Shown here in pieces: positions 43,326 to 52,705 of a stretch of 64,000 nt of DNA (its first letter is position 1; each line of letters begins with the position of its first letter). Origin of the DNA: Corynebacterium sp. UBA2622 (GTDB lineage: Bacteria > Actinomycetota > Actinomycetes > Mycobacteriales > Mycobacteriaceae); assembly GCF_002339505.1 (NCBI RefSeq), contig NZ_DDJO01000012.1, positions 203,188-267,187 on the forward strand, read 5' to 3'. The position numbers were made by a program, and so were the translations under genes. The notes beneath the pieces were generated by a model, which ran no database searches, had not been told where the DNA came from, and worked only from the letters and a program-made list of their open reading frames with translations.

Positions 43326-45455
43326 ATGAGTGGACAGCCGAGCAACCTTCCCCCCAGTGCCCCGAAGCACCCCGTGACGCGCTCGTTCCACGGCCGCGAG
43401 GTCGTGGACAACTACGAGTGGCTCCGCGACAAGGAGTCGCCGGAAACCATCGCCTACCTCGAGGCGGAGAACGCCTACACGGAAGCGCGCACCGCGAACC
43501 TCTCGGCGCTGACGGAGGAGATCTACGGGGAGATCAAGTCCCGCATCAGGGAAACGGACATGTCCGTCCCCCAGCGCCAGGGCGACTGGTGGTACTACGG
43601 CCGCACCATCGAGGGCAGGGACTACGGGCTGAGCTGCCGCGTCCCCGCCGACCCGGGCGCCCCGTGGCAGCCCCCGGTCGTGCCGGATGACGGCTCCGCC
43701 CTGCCCGGTGAGCAGATCATCCTGGACGTCAACGAACTCGCCGAGGGCCACGAGTTCTTCTCGCTCGGTGCCTCCAGCGTGAGCACGTCCGGCCGCCTGC
43801 TCGCGTTCTCCTCCGACACCGAGGGCGACGAGCGTTTCCGGCTGCGCATCAAGGATCTCGACAGCGGGGAGATCCTGCCCGATGCGCTTGACGACGTCTT
43901 CTACGGCGCCACGTGGGCCGGCGAGGAGTTCCTCTTCTACACCCGCGTCGACGCCGCCTGGCGCGCCCACCAGGTGTGGCGCCACGCCGTGGGCACCCCG
44001 TCCTCCCGGGACGTGCTGGTCTACGAGGAACCGGACGAGCGCTTCAACGTCGGCATTGGCGGGGACCGCGCTGAGAAGTTCCTCTACATCGTTTCCGGTT
44101 CCAAGCTCACCAGCGAGTGGCGGGTGCTCCCGCTCGATCAGCCCGAGGGCGAGTTCGAGGTGCTCTGGCCCCGCGAGCAGGGCGTCGAATACGACGTGGA
44201 CTACGCGGAGGTGGCGGGCAGTGGCCGTTGGGTGGTCACGCACAACGCCACAGGCCCCAACTACGAGGTGGGCACGTGCGTCGTCGGCAAGCCCCTGCCC
44301 GCCCTCGCCGGCCTCGAGGTCCTCATGGCTCACGACGATGCCGTGCGCATCGAGGGCGTGGACACCTACCGGGACTTCATCTTCTGCGCCTACCGCTCAG
44401 GCGGCATCAGCCGGCTTGCCCTGGCCAAGGTGGGGGAGGCCGGTATCGGGGGGTTCCGTGAGCTCGAGTTCGACGAGGAGCTCTACACCGTGGGTCTCGG
44501 CGGGAACCCGGAGTGGGACGCGCCCGTCGTGCGGGTGAGCTACTCCTCCTACACCCGCCCCGCGCAGCTGTTCGACCTCACCGTGGCCACGGGTGACAAA
44601 GTCCTGCTCAAGGAGCAGGAGGTCAGGGGAGGCTATAACCCGGCCGATTACGTGGCCTCGCGCATGTGGGCGACGGCTGAGGACGGCACGCGCGTGCCGA
44701 TGTCCGTCGTACGCCGCGCGGACACGGACCCGGGCGCCACGCACCCCACGCTGCTCTACGGGTACGGCTCCTACGAGGCCTCCAATGACCCGGGTTTTTC
44801 CGTTGCACGCCTCTCGCTGCTGGACCGCGGGATGGTCTGGGTGTGCGCCCACGTGCGCGGCGGCGGCGAGATGGGCAGGCTCTGGTACGACCACGGCAAG
44901 GGCCTGGAAAAGATGAACACGTTCACGGACTTCATCGCCTGCGCGGATGCTTTGGTCGAGCAGGGGGTGACCACCCGCGGCCAGCTCGTGGCCGAGGGTG
45001 GTTCCGCCGGCGGCCTGCTCATGGGCGCGGTGGCGAACATGGCGCCGGAGAAGTTCGCCGGTATCCAGGCGATCGTGCCCTTCGTGGACCCGCTGACGAG
45101 CATCCTCATGCCCGAACTCCCTCTGACCGTCGGTGAGTGGGAGGAGTGGGGCGACCCGTACCACGACCCGGAGGTCTACGACTACATTTCCCGCTACGCC
45201 CCCTACGAGAACGTCGAGGCGAAGGCTTACCCCGACATTCTGGCGGTGACCAGCCTGAACGACACGAGGGTGCTCTACGTCGAGCCCGCCAAGTGGGTGG
45301 CCAAGTTGCGGGAGATGGCCACGGGCGGGGAGATTCTGCTGAAGACGGAGATGCAGGCCGGCCACGGCGGCGTCTCCGGGCGCTACGCGCGGTGGAGGCA
45401 GACCGCCTTCGAGTACGCGTGGACCCTCGCCCACAGCGGCGCCGTGGAGGCGTGA
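43326..45455 (+). CDS. ptrB: Oligopeptidase B (prolyl oligopeptidase family S9)
   Basis: A cytoplasmic serine peptidase of 709 residues that cleaves short peptides, usually after basic residues. The N-terminal seven-blade propeller (about 70-410) gates access. The C-terminal hydrolase domain holds the nucleophile in EGGSAGGLLMGAV, Asp in VTSLNDTRVLY and His in AGHGGVSGRY, and the RGGGEMGRLWY motif near the oxyanion site is diagnostic. There is no signal peptide. The frame is open upstream through purC, but ATG 43326 with its own -10 is the sensible start. Confidence 0.92.
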   Translation: MSGQPSNLPPSAPKHPVTRSFHGREVVDNYEWLRDKESPETIAYLEAENAYTEARTANLSALTEEIYGEIKSRIRETDMSVPQRQGDWWYYGRTIEGRDYGLSCRVPADPGAPWQPPVVPDDGSALPGEQIILDVNELAEGHEFFSLGASSVSTSGRLLAFSSDTEGDERFRLRIKDLDSGEILPDALDDVFYGATWAGEEFLFYTRVDAAWRAHQVWRHAVGTPSSRDVLVYEEPDERFNVGIGGDRAEKFLYIVSGSKLTSEWRVLPLDQPEGEFEVLWPREQGVEYDVDYAEVAGSGRWVVTHNATGPNYEVGTCVVGKPLPALAGLEVLMAHDDAVRIEGVDTYRDFIFCAYRSGGISRLALAKVGEAGIGGFRELEFDEELYTVGLGGNPEWDAPVVRVSYSSYTRPAQLFDLTVATGDKVLLKEQEVRGGYNPADYVASRMWATAEDGTRVPMSVVRRADTDPGATHPTLLYGYGSYEASNDPGFSVARLSLLDRGMVWVCAHVRGGGEMGRLWYDHGKGLEKMNTFTDFIACADALVEQGVTTRGQLVAEGGSAGGLLMGAVANMAPEKFAGIQAIVPFVDPLTSILMPELPLTVGEWEEWGDPYHDPEVYDYISRYAPYENVEAKAYPDILAVTSLNDTRVLYVEPAKWVAKLREMATGGEILLKTEMQAGHGGVSGRYARWRQTAFEYAWTLAHSGAVEA

Positions 45456-45457
45456 GG

Positions 45458-45534
45458 GGTGGCCCAACGTCACCCCCGCGGACTGGGACGTGTGGCGGGC
45501 TCGCGGGGGTAACGGGGGCGTGATGCGGGCCACC
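45458..45534. terminator. Nested inverted repeats after ptrB
   Basis: The outer arms GGTGGCCC (45458-45465) and GGGCCACC (45527-45534) enclose inner arms ACCCCCGCG (45472-45480) and CGCGGGGGT (45502-45510). Both are perfect. There is no T-run, so it is either an unusual terminator or a folded RNA between ptrB and dctA. Confidence 0.5.
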
Positions 45535-45580
45535 TTCAAGGGGTGAGTATGTTGAAAGACAAGTGATTACCGCAGAATGA

Positions 45581-45605
45581 GCGTAAAAATTGTCTAGTTT
45601 TACGC
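45581..45605. promoter_or_regulatory. Palindrome in the dctA upstream region
   Basis: GCGTAAAA and TTTTACGC form perfect 8-bp arms around 9 bp, ending 23 bp before the dctA start. It lies about where transcription would begin from a TTGAAA/CAGAAT promoter (45552/45573), so it may be a repressor operator or an RNA hairpin. Confidence 0.45.
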
Positions 45606-45628
45606 CCCTTCTCACCAGAGAGGTCAAC

Positions 45629-47101
45629 ATGTCTACTTCGCTTCCCCAGACGGGTGCGAGCTACACCCCCCAGATTGCGGAGCCGAAGCGCCGCCGCGAC
45701 AACACCCACTGGCTCTACATCGCCGTCATCGTGGCCGTCATCGGCGGCGTCGTCGTCGGCCTCATGGCTCCCAGTTTCGCGGTCCAGCTCAAGCCGCTGG
45801 GCGACAGCTTCGTCTCGCTGATCAAGATGATCATCACCCCGGTGATCTTCTGCACCATCGTGCTCGGCATCGGCTCCGTGCGCTCCGCCGCGACGGTGGG
45901 CAAGACCGGCGGCCTCGCGCTGATCTACTTCATCGTGATGTCCACCTTCGCCCTGGCCATCGGCCTGATCGTGGGCAACGTCATCAAGCCGGGTGAGGGC
46001 ATCAACTACGAGTCCACCGCCGGGGAGGGGGCGAAGTACGCCCAGCAGGCCGCGGAGTCCAGCCACGGTCTGACCGGGTTCATTCAGGGCATCATCCCCA
46101 CGTCCTTCTTCTCCGCCTTCACCTCGGGCACCATCCTGCAGGTCCTCTTCATCGGCCTGCTGGTCGGCTTCGCGGTGCAGTCGCTGGGCAAGCAGGGCGA
46201 GCCCATCCTGGGCTTCGTTGCCCACCTGCAGAAGCTCATCTTCAAGATCCTGAGCTGGATCCTCTGGCTGGCCCCGATCGGCGCATTCGGTGCCATCGCA
46301 GCCGTCGTGGGCAAGACGGGCATCAAGGCCGTGGTGCAGATGATCGTGCTCATGGGCGCGTTCTACCTCACCTGCTTCATCTTCGTCTTCGGTATCCTCG
46401 GCCTGGTTCTCTGGGTCGTCACGCGCGTCTCCCCCTGGTCGCTGTTCAAGTACCTGGGCGGCGAGTTCCTCCTCATCCTGGCCACCTCCTCCTCCGAATC
46501 GGCCCTGCCGAACCTCATGCGCAAGATGGAGCACCTCGGCGTGGACAAGTCCACGGTCGGCATCGTCGTGCCCACCGGCTACTCCTTCAACCTGGACGGC
46601 ACCGCGATCTACCTGACCATGTCCTCCATCTTCATCGCCGACGCGATGAACATGCCGATGAACATGAGCGAGCAGATTTCTCTGCTGGTCTTCATGATCA
46701 TCGCCTCCAAGGGTGCCGCCGGCGTCACCGGTGCCGGTCTGGCGACGCTCGCCGCCGGCCTGCAGGCGTTCCGCCCCGACCTGCTCACCGGCGTCGGTGT
46801 CATCGTCGGTATCGACCGCTTCATGTCCGAGGCGCGCGCGCTGACGAACTTCGCCGGCAACTCCATCGCCACCCTTGTCGTGGGCACCTGGACCCGCACC
46901 GTCGACCGCGACCAGGTCAAGCGTGTGCTCTCCGGTGAGGACCCCTACGTCCCGTCCGACATCGACACGCACGTCAACCTGTCCAATCCGACGGTGAACA
47001 ACCCGGCGACGGACCACCTCCAGCCGACCCCCCAGGTCGACCTCTCCGCCTACCAGCAGGCGGCTCCGCCGGCCAGCGGCTCCGGCCCGGCTGTGCGATA
47101 A
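45629..47101 (+). CDS. dctA: C4-dicarboxylate:cation symporter (DAACS family)
   Basis: 490 residues with the eight-helix, two-hairpin glutamate/dicarboxylate symporter pattern. SSSESALPNLMRKME is the serine-rich HP1 hairpin, GYSFNLDGTAIYLTM the substrate/sodium helix, and SKGAAGVTGAGLATLAAGL the HP2 hairpin. Synteny next to ptrB and the purSQL region matches C. glutamicum DctA, which takes up succinate, fumarate and malate; a glutamate symporter cannot be excluded by sequence alone. The C-terminal 45 residues are polar and Pro/Ala-rich. ATG 45629 follows a GAGAGG site by 5 nt. Confidence 0.85.
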   Translation: MSTSLPQTGASYTPQIAEPKRRRDNTHWLYIAVIVAVIGGVVVGLMAPSFAVQLKPLGDSFVSLIKMIITPVIFCTIVLGIGSVRSAATVGKTGGLALIYFIVMSTFALAIGLIVGNVIKPGEGINYESTAGEGAKYAQQAAESSHGLTGFIQGIIPTSFFSAFTSGTILQVLFIGLLVGFAVQSLGKQGEPILGFVAHLQKLIFKILSWILWLAPIGAFGAIAAVVGKTGIKAVVQMIVLMGAFYLTCFIFVFGILGLVLWVVTRVSPWSLFKYLGGEFLLILATSSSESALPNLMRKMEHLGVDKSTVGIVVPTGYSFNLDGTAIYLTMSSIFIADAMNMPMNMSEQISLLVFMIIASKGAAGVTGAGLATLAAGLQAFRPDLLTGVGVIVGIDRFMSEARALTNFAGNSIATLVVGTWTRTVDRDQVKRVLSGEDPYVPSDIDTHVNLSNPTVNNPATDHLQPTPQVDLSAYQQAAPPASGSGPAVR

Positions 47102-47102
47102 T
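47097..47102 (+). promoter_or_regulatory. -10 element of the DUF2334 gene, over the dctA stop codon
   Basis: GATAAT with TGC before it (extended -10) ends 7 nt before ATG 47110. The hexamer contains the dctA TAA stop. Confidence 0.55.
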
Positions 47103-47109
47103 CTCCCCC

Positions 47110-47814
47110 ATGACCGGCCACGTCCTCGTTTCGGTGTCCTCCATCTTCGACACCACTCTCGATGGCGTGGCCGTTTTAGTATCCGATCTCGACCGCAGTG
47201 GCATCCCCGTATCCTTGCTGGTCGCCCCGCACATCGACAAGAAGTGGCACCTGGCCAGGGACAAGAAGACCCGCGGCTGGCTCGACGGCCAGCGCGACGC
47301 GGGCCGAGCGCTCATCCTCAACGGATTCGACCAGCCCGCCCAGGGCCGCCGCTCGGAGTTCGCCACCCTCGGCGACCATGAAGCCCGCCTGCGGCTCAAG
47401 GGTGCCACGCGCCAGATGAAGTCCCTCGGTTACGAGTTCGACATCTTCGCCCCGCCGCGGTGGCAGCTTTCCGACGGCACACTCGCCGTCGTCCACGACT
47501 TCGGTTTCGACCTGGTGGCCTCCACCAAGGGGTTGCACCTCACCCGCAGCGGGGAGTTCCGCCGCTGCCGCAACCTCTCCGTCGGTGAGGGGTTCGGTGC
47601 AGCGAAGTGGTGGCGACGCAACATCATCCGCGCCGCCGAGCGCGGGGCAGCGAAGGGAAACACGATCCGCCTCTCCGTCTCCGGACGCGAACTGGGGGAG
47701 AAGAAGGTGCGCCGCGACTTCCTCGACGCCGCCCTCGGTGCCGCCTCCGAGGGGGCGGTGCCCGCCGATTACAGGGTATTTCTCCCCTCCTCCGCCACCG
47801 ACGCCACCGCCTGA
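47110..47814 (+). CDS. DUF2334 polysaccharide deacetylase-like protein
   Basis: 234 residues. The start GHVLVSVSSIFDTTLDGVAVLVSDLDRSGIPVSLLVAPH, with later GRALILNGFDQP, GDHEARLRLKGATRQMKSLGY and FAPPRWQLSDGTLAVV, follows the DUF2334 form of the NodB barrel. In ordinary members the first motif is VSxDDVxP and the middle HGYxH; here the metal Asp pair is replaced (VSSIFDTT) and the His is lacking (NGFDQ). It is therefore doubtful that it is an active metal deacetylase. It has no signal peptide. Confidence 0.7.
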   Translation: MTGHVLVSVSSIFDTTLDGVAVLVSDLDRSGIPVSLLVAPHIDKKWHLARDKKTRGWLDGQRDAGRALILNGFDQPAQGRRSEFATLGDHEARLRLKGATRQMKSLGYEFDIFAPPRWQLSDGTLAVVHDFGFDLVASTKGLHLTRSGEFRRCRNLSVGEGFGAAKWWRRNIIRAAERGAAKGNTIRLSVSGRELGEKKVRRDFLDAALGAASEGAVPADYRVFLPSSATDATA

Positions 47815-47854
47815 GTCGAGGCCCTGAAAAATAGGGGAGTACCTGCCCGTCCTA

Positions 47855-47860
47855 TATACT
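47855..47860 (+). promoter_or_regulatory. -10 element for purSQL with a long leader
   Basis: TATACT ends 87 nt before the purS ATG, so the message has a leader of about 80 nt, unlike the other pur genes here. GAGAT (47884-47888) and ATCTC (47918-47922) could close a hairpin within it. Confidence 0.45.
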
Positions 47861-47947
47861 TGGCGCTGTCTTTTGACCCTTGTGAGATGCGGTCGTGGCG
47901 CCCCGTCGCGAAGCGGAATCTCGACGTCCAACCAGAGAAGGAAACTC

Positions 47948-48178
47948 ATGGCACGTGTCGTGGTAAATGTCATGCCGAAGGCAGAAATTCTCGATCCCCA
48001 GGGCCAGGCGGTGCTGCGCGCCCTCGGGCGGATCGGCGTGAGCGGCGTGGAGGATGTGCGCCAGGGCAAGCGCTTCGAGATCGAGGTCGACGATTCCGTG
48101 TCCGACGAGGAGCTGCAGCGCGTCGCCTCGACCCTTCTCGCAAACACCGTGATCGAGGACTTCGAGGTCGTTCGATGA
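47948..48178 (+). CDS. purS: Phosphoribosylformylglycinamidine synthase subunit PurS
   Basis: 76 residues, the small bridging subunit of the three-part FGAM synthase. [21 protein letters not shown] and the [22 protein letters not shown] segment are typical. It docks PurQ to PurL for ammonia transfer. AAGGA lies 6 nt before the ATG. Its stop overlaps the purQ start as ATGA. Confidence 0.95.
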   Translation: MARVVVNVMPKAEILDPQGQAVLRALGRIGVSGVEDVRQGKRFEIEVDDSVSDEELQRVASTLLANTVIEDFEVVR

Positions 48179-48846
48179 CGGCAACCATCGGCGTCATCAC
48201 TTTCCCGGGAACGCTTGACGACGTCGACGCGCTCCGCGCGGTGCGGCTCGCGGGCGCGGAGCCGAAGCAGCTGTGGCACGCCGACGACGACCTCACGGGT
48301 GTCGATGCCGTCGTCGTGCCCGGGGGTTTCTCCTACGGCGACTACCTCCGCTCCGGCGCGATTGCCGCGCAGGCCCCGATGATCGGTGCCGTAGTGGAGG
48401 CCGCCGGGAAGGGCATGCCTGTTCTGGGCATCTGCAACGGCTTCCAGATCCTCACGGAGGCGGGTCTGCTCCCCGGTGCCCTGACGCGGAACCAGGGGCT
48501 GAACTTCCACTGCGTGGACACCTACCTCGAGGTGGCCAACACCCGTACCGCGTGGACCAGCCGGTTCGAGGAGGGCTCGCGGATCCTCGTCCCCGCCAAG
48601 CATGGCGAGGGCCGCTTTCAGGCTGCCCCCGAGACCATCGAGGAGCTGGAGAAGGAGGGCCGGGTCGTCTTCCGCTACACCGACAACTTCAACGGTTCGC
48701 TGAACTCCATCGCCGGTGTGACCAACGAGACCGGCCGCGTGGTCGGCCTCATGCCCCACCCCGAGCACGCCATCGAGCTGCTCACCGGGCCGTCAACCGA
48801 CGGCCTCGGACTCTTCCTGTCCGCCATCTCTTCGATCGGAGCCTGA
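48175..48846 (+). CDS. purQ: Phosphoribosylformylglycinamidine synthase subunit PurQ
   Basis: Glutaminase subunit of FGAM synthase, 223 residues. It is a class I glutamine amidotransferase with the nucleophile Cys in [11 protein letters not shown], the oxyanion [13 protein letters not shown] and the His-Glu pair in MPHPEHAIE. It releases ammonia for PurL. It starts within the purS stop, so the three subunits should be made in step. Confidence 0.96.
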   Translation: MTATIGVITFPGTLDDVDALRAVRLAGAEPKQLWHADDDLTGVDAVVVPGGFSYGDYLRSGAIAAQAPMIGAVVEAAGKGMPVLGICNGFQILTEAGLLPGALTRNQGLNFHCVDTYLEVANTRTAWTSRFEEGSRILVPAKHGEGRFQAAPETIEELEKEGRVVFRYTDNFNGSLNSIAGVTNETGRVVGLMPHPEHAIELLTGPSTDGLGLFLSAISSIGA

Positions 48847-48852
48847 AAAGCC

Positions 48853-51126
48853 GTGACTGTGCACAACGACACCGTTGACAACGCCAAGGCCACCCCGGAT
48901 CTGGAGCAGCCCTACGCTGAGCTCGGCCTGAAGGACGACGAGTACCAGCGCATCCGCGACATCCTCGGCCGCCGCCCGACCGACTCCGAGCTCACCGTCT
49001 ACTCCGTCATGTGGTCGGAACACTGCTCCTACAAGTCCTCCAAGGTGCACCTGCGCTACTTCGGGGAGACGATGACCGAGGAGATGGCCTCGAAGATCCT
49101 CGCGGGCATCGGCGAGAACGCCGGCGTGGTGGACATCGGGGGCGGCGACGCCGTGACCTTCCGCGTGGAAAGCCACAACCACCCGAGCTTCGTCGAGCCC
49201 TACCAGGGTGCCGCGACCGGTGTCGGCGGCATCGTGCGCGACATCATGGCCATGGGTGCGCGCCCGATCGCCGTCATGGACCAGCTCCGCTTCGGCCCAG
49301 CTGACGCGGACGACACCAAGCGGGTCCTTCCCGGCGTCGTCCACGGCATCGGCGGCTACGGCAATTCCCTGGGGTTGCCCAATATTGGGGGTGAGACCGT
49401 ATTTGATGCGGCCTACGCCGGAAACCCGCTGGTCAACGCCCTCTGTGTGGGCACGCTGAAGGTCGAGGACCTCAAGCTGGCCTTTGCCTCGGGAACCGGC
49501 AACAAGGTCGTGCTCTTCGGCTCCCGCACCGGCCTCGACGGCATCGGCGGCGTCTCGGTGCTCGGCTCCGCCACCTTCGAGGAGGGCGAGGAGCGCAAGC
49601 TTCCCGCCGTCCAGGTCGGCGACCCCTTCGCGGAGAAGGTGCTCATCGAGTGCTGTCTCGAGCTGTACGGGGCGGGTGTTGTCGTGGGGATCCAGGACCT
49701 CGGCGGGGGCGGTCTCGCCTGCGCCACCTCGGAGCTCGCGGCGGCGGGCGATGGTGGCATGCGCGTGGACCTCGACGCCGTGCCCCTGCGCGCGGAGAAC
49801 ATGTCCGCCGCGGAGATCCTCGCCTCCGAGTCCCAGGAGCGCATGTGTGCGGTGGTCACCCCCGACAACGTTGACCGCTTCATGGAGATCTGCGCGAAGT
49901 GGGAGGTCAACGCCGCCGTGATCGGCGAGGTGACCGACGAAAAGGACCGCTACGTCGTCTACCACAACGGCGAGCTGGTCCTCGACGCGCCGCCCTCGAC
50001 CATCGACGAGGGCCCCGTCTACGAGCGTCCCTTCGCCCGCCCCGCCTGGCTGGACGAGGTGCAGGGTGCCGGGGAAGTCGACAAGAGCGCCTCCGTGCGC
50101 GAGGCGTGGCTGAAGATGCTGGCCTCGCCCGCGCTATGCTCCCGCGACTTCATCACCGAGCAGTACGACCGCTACGTCCGGGGCAACACCGTGCAGGCGA
50201 AGCACGCCAACGCAGGTGTGCTGCGCATCAACGAGGAGACATCCCGCGGCGTGGCCGTTTCGGCTGACGCCTCCGGGCGCTACACCTACCTCGACCCCAA
50301 CATGGGTGCGCGCCTCGCACTCGCCGAGGCCTACCGCAACGTGGTCACCACCGGCGCCCGCCCCGTCGCTGTGACCAACTGCCTCAACTTCGGCTCGCCG
50401 GAGAACCCCGACGTGATGTGGCAGTTCCGCGAGGCCGTCCATGGCCTGGCGGACGGCGCCCGGGAGCTGGGGATCCCCGTCTCGGGCGGCAACGTCTCCT
50501 TCTACAACCAGACCGGTGAAACCCCGATCCTGCCCACGCCGGTGGTGGGCGTGCTCGGTGTGATCGAGGACGTCAACGACACCGTGCGCAACCGCATCGG
50601 CGCGGCGGACGAGGAGTACGCGCTGGTGCTTCTCGGAGAGACCCGCGAGGAGTTCGGCGGCTCGGTGTGGCAGGACATCTCGGGCGGCGGGCTCGCCGGT
50701 GTGCCCCCGCAGGTCGACCTCGCCGACGAGGAGCGCCTAGCGCGCTTCTTCGTCGACCACGGAGGCATCAACGCCGCGCACGACCTGTCGGAGGGAGGGC
50801 TCGCCCAGGCGGTCTTCGAGCTGGTGCAGGGCTCTGGCAAGGGCGTGGAGCTGGATCTCGAGGCGGTGCACGAGGACGCGTTCACCGCGCTGTTCTCCGA
50901 GTCCGCCTCGCGCGTGCTCGTCGCTGTGACCACGGACCGCGTCGACGGTGTCGTGGAGGCGGCGGCCGCGCTGGGCATCACCGGTGCCGTGATCGGATCC
51001 ACCAACGGCACCGGTGAAATCTCGGTCGCCGGGGAAACGATCGGCCTGGCCGAGCTGGAGAGCGCCTGGTCCGCCACTCTGCCGGCACTCTTCGGCCACT
51101 CCACCGCGCCCAACGCGGCGGTATAG
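48853..51126 (+). CDS. purL: Phosphoribosylformylglycinamidine synthase subunit PurL
   Basis: Small-type PurL, 757 residues, the synthetase subunit that makes FGAM from FGAR, ATP and ammonia. It has [36 protein letters not shown] (ATP and metal), [15 protein letters not shown] and, in the second half, [11 protein letters not shown] and [15 protein letters not shown], reflecting the internal PurM-like duplication. The start is GTG 6 nt after the purQ stop. Confidence 0.96.
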   Translation: MTVHNDTVDNAKATPDLEQPYAELGLKDDEYQRIRDILGRRPTDSELTVYSVMWSEHCSYKSSKVHLRYFGETMTEEMASKILAGIGENAGVVDIGGGDAVTFRVESHNHPSFVEPYQGAATGVGGIVRDIMAMGARPIAVMDQLRFGPADADDTKRVLPGVVHGIGGYGNSLGLPNIGGETVFDAAYAGNPLVNALCVGTLKVEDLKLAFASGTGNKVVLFGSRTGLDGIGGVSVLGSATFEEGEERKLPAVQVGDPFAEKVLIECCLELYGAGVVVGIQDLGGGGLACATSELAAAGDGGMRVDLDAVPLRAENMSAAEILASESQERMCAVVTPDNVDRFMEICAKWEVNAAVIGEVTDEKDRYVVYHNGELVLDAPPSTIDEGPVYERPFARPAWLDEVQGAGEVDKSASVREAWLKMLASPALCSRDFITEQYDRYVRGNTVQAKHANAGVLRINEETSRGVAVSADASGRYTYLDPNMGARLALAEAYRNVVTTGARPVAVTNCLNFGSPENPDVMWQFREAVHGLADGARELGIPVSGGNVSFYNQTGETPILPTPVVGVLGVIEDVNDTVRNRIGAADEEYALVLLGETREEFGGSVWQDISGGGLAGVPPQVDLADEERLARFFVDHGGINAAHDLSEGGLAQAVFELVQGSGKGVELDLEAVHEDAFTALFSESASRVLVAVTTDRVDGVVEAAAALGITGAVIGSTNGTGEISVAGETIGLAELESAWSATLPALFGHSTAPNAAV

Positions 51127-51160
51127 CGGCAGCCGGGGCGACACCCGCAGGCGCGCAAAC

Positions 51161-51193
51161 GGGGCCAGCACCCTCCAGGGAGGTGCCGGCCCC
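51161..51193. terminator. Terminator purL / thioesterase
   Basis: GGGGCCAGCACC (51161-51172) pairs with GGTGCCGGCCCC (51182-51193) with one mismatch and a 9-nt loop. Outer GCAAAC (51155) and GTTTGC (51204) extend it through an internal loop. It sits between convergent genes. Confidence 0.7.
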
Positions 51194-51216
51194 GCTTCTG
51201 TGCGTTTGCCGGGGGG

Positions 51217-52260
51217 CTAGTAGATCAGCTGGCGCGCCGGGCGCGGCTGCACGAGCGGTGTCGGTGCGTACTGGGCGCGCAGGTCCTTGAGGGTCTGCGT
51301 GTGCTCCCAGAGGCGCATGTCCTCCTCCGTCTGAGGCTTGTACTGGCGGGCGGGAAGCGGCTGGCCGTCAATGTCCACGCCGATGTACGTGAAGGTGGCG
51401 TGGATGGCGCTGGTCAGCGCGCCGCGTCCTCCCCGGGGGCTGCCGGAGCGGACCTGGACCGCCAAGTGCATGGACCGGGCGTCGGTCCGCGTCAGGCGCG
51501 CGTCCACCTCGATCAGGTCTCCGATGGAGATGGGCTTGTAGAAGCGGATGCCGCCCGCGTACACGGCCACGGTGCGCTCACCGGACCACTCCATCGTGCA
51601 GGCCACACCGGCCTCGTCAATCCACTCCATCGCCGTGCCGCCGTGCACGTTGCCGCCCCAGTTCACGTCGGTGGGCTTGGCCAGGAAACGGTGGATCACA
51701 CGCGGCGCGGTGGAGGCGTCGGTGTAGGTCTGCTTCAGCATCTCGCGCTCGATTTCCTTGCGCAGGTCAATGCGGGACAGCGCGGCCTGCTTCACCCGCT
51801 CCTCCTCCTCGGTCGAGGGGACGAAGGGTTCAACCGGCATGGGCTTGCCCGTCGTGGGGTCCTTTGCCACGAAAATGACCAGGCAGTCGCAGGCGCGGGT
51901 GAAGATGCCCTCCCGCGGGTCGGCGGAGAGAACCTCGTTGACGATGTGCATGGAGGAGCGCCCCGTCATGGCGATGCGGGAGCGGATTTCCACCATGTGG
52001 CCGGAGGGAATCGGGCGGGTGAAATGGATGTGTCCCACGTAGGCGGTGACGCAGTAGGTGCCCGACCACTGCGCGGCGCAGGCATAGGCCGCCTTGTCGA
52101 TCCACTCGAGCACGCGCCCGCCGGAGACACCCTGGGACCCGGCCAGGAGGATGTCCGTGGGGGCCGCCATGAAGCGGAGGGTGACGTGCGGGGACTTGGC
52201 TGCCGGCTCGCCCATCGGCTCGGAGGTCTGCCCGGAGGTCGGCTCGGAAGTTGTTGGCAT
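51217..52260 (-). CDS. Acyl-CoA thioesterase with two hotdog domains
   Basis: 347 residues with two hotdog folds in tandem. The first is at about 25-150 (AGSQGVSGGRVLEWIDKAAYACA) and the second at about 185-310 (DVNWGGNVHGGTAMEWIDEAGVACT), each with the G-x-x-hxxWIDxA helix of BFIT/YciA-type thioesterases. In the N-terminal copy the usual N-x-x-G-x-V-H-G is replaced (AGSQGVSGG), while the C-terminal copy keeps NWGGNVHGG; active residues may sit mainly in one half. It probably hydrolyses acyl-CoA; chain length is unknown. TAAAGT lies 8 nt before the ATG. Confidence 0.85.
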   Translation of the reverse strand: MPTTSEPTSGQTSEPMGEPAAKSPHVTLRFMAAPTDILLAGSQGVSGGRVLEWIDKAAYACAAQWSGTYCVTAYVGHIHFTRPIPSGHMVEIRSRIAMTGRSSMHIVNEVLSADPREGIFTRACDCLVIFVAKDPTTGKPMPVEPFVPSTEEEERVKQAALSRIDLRKEIEREMLKQTYTDASTAPRVIHRFLAKPTDVNWGGNVHGGTAMEWIDEAGVACTMEWSGERTVAVYAGGIRFYKPISIGDLIEVDARLTRTDARSMHLAVQVRSGSPRGGRGALTSAIHATFTYIGVDIDGQPLPARQYKPQTEEDMRLWEHTQTLKDLRAQYAPTPLVQPRPARQLIY

Positions 52261-52268
52261 GGGGACTT

Positions 52269-52274
52269 ACTTTA
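52269..52274 (-). promoter_or_regulatory. -10 element of the thioesterase gene
   Basis: On the minus strand TAAAGT is followed by 8 nt and the ATG at 52260. It is 11 bp from the oppositely directed -10 at 52286. Confidence 0.5.
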
Positions 52275-52285
52275 ATACGCACGTT

Positions 52286-52291
52286 TACCAT
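52286..52291 (+). promoter_or_regulatory. -10 element of the SCP-like gene
   Basis: TACCAT ends 6 nt before ATG 52298. Confidence 0.45.
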
Positions 52292-52297
52292 GAGGCC

Positions 52298-52678
52298 ATG
52301 ACCCAGAAGAACGATCCCGTGCTGACGCGCCAGGCCGTCGAGGCGGTCGCCCCGTGGCTCCGGGGGGAGGCGGGGGAGAAGCCGGGGCGCGGGCTCCTCG
52401 CAGACGCCTGCCGCCGCACCGCCCGGGCCCTCGCGGAGGAGCTGCCCGGCTACACGGTGGAGCTGCGGGTGCCGCCGTTCGTGGCGGTGCAGTGCGTGGC
52501 GGGACCGCGTCACACGCGCGGCACCCCGCCGAACGTGGTGGAGTGCGACCCGGAGACCTGGCTGCGGTTGGCCACGGGGCTGCTGAGCTTTGACGACGCC
52601 CTCGCGGACGCGCGGGTGGACGCCAGCGGCTCGCGCGCCGGCGAAGTGGCCGCCGGCCTGCCCGTAATTGCCCTTTGA
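52298..52678 (+). CDS. Sterol-carrier-family-like small protein
   Basis: 126 residues. The pattern LADACRRTARALAEELPGYTVELRVPPFVAVQCVAGPRHTRGTPPNVVECDPETWLRLATGLLSFDDALADARVDASG matches actinobacterial proteins annotated 'sterol carrier family' (SCP2-like with a conserved W-x-x-L-x-x-G helix). These lie directly before purF in corynebacteria and mycobacteria. The ligand is unknown, and no catalytic residues are expected. purF starts 27 nt after the stop from its own promoter. Confidence 0.75.
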   Translation: MTQKNDPVLTRQAVEAVAPWLRGEAGEKPGRGLLADACRRTARALAEELPGYTVELRVPPFVAVQCVAGPRHTRGTPPNVVECDPETWLRLATGLLSFDDALADARVDASGSRAGEVAAGLPVIAL

Positions 52679-52692
52679 GCGCGCCAATCCGA

Positions 52693-52698
52693 TAAAGT
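52693..52698 (+). promoter_or_regulatory. -10 element of purF
   Basis: TAAAGT ends 7 nt before the GTG at 52706, which selects that start over the in-frame GTG at 52697. Confidence 0.55.
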
Positions 52699-52705
52699 GG
52701 GGCAG

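Noticed and set aside
47861..47947. Purine riboswitch in the purS leader
   Set aside because: I do not see the conserved three-way junction core of the purine aptamer; only a short GAGAT/ATCTC pairing is present. A covariance-model search with no hit would settle it.
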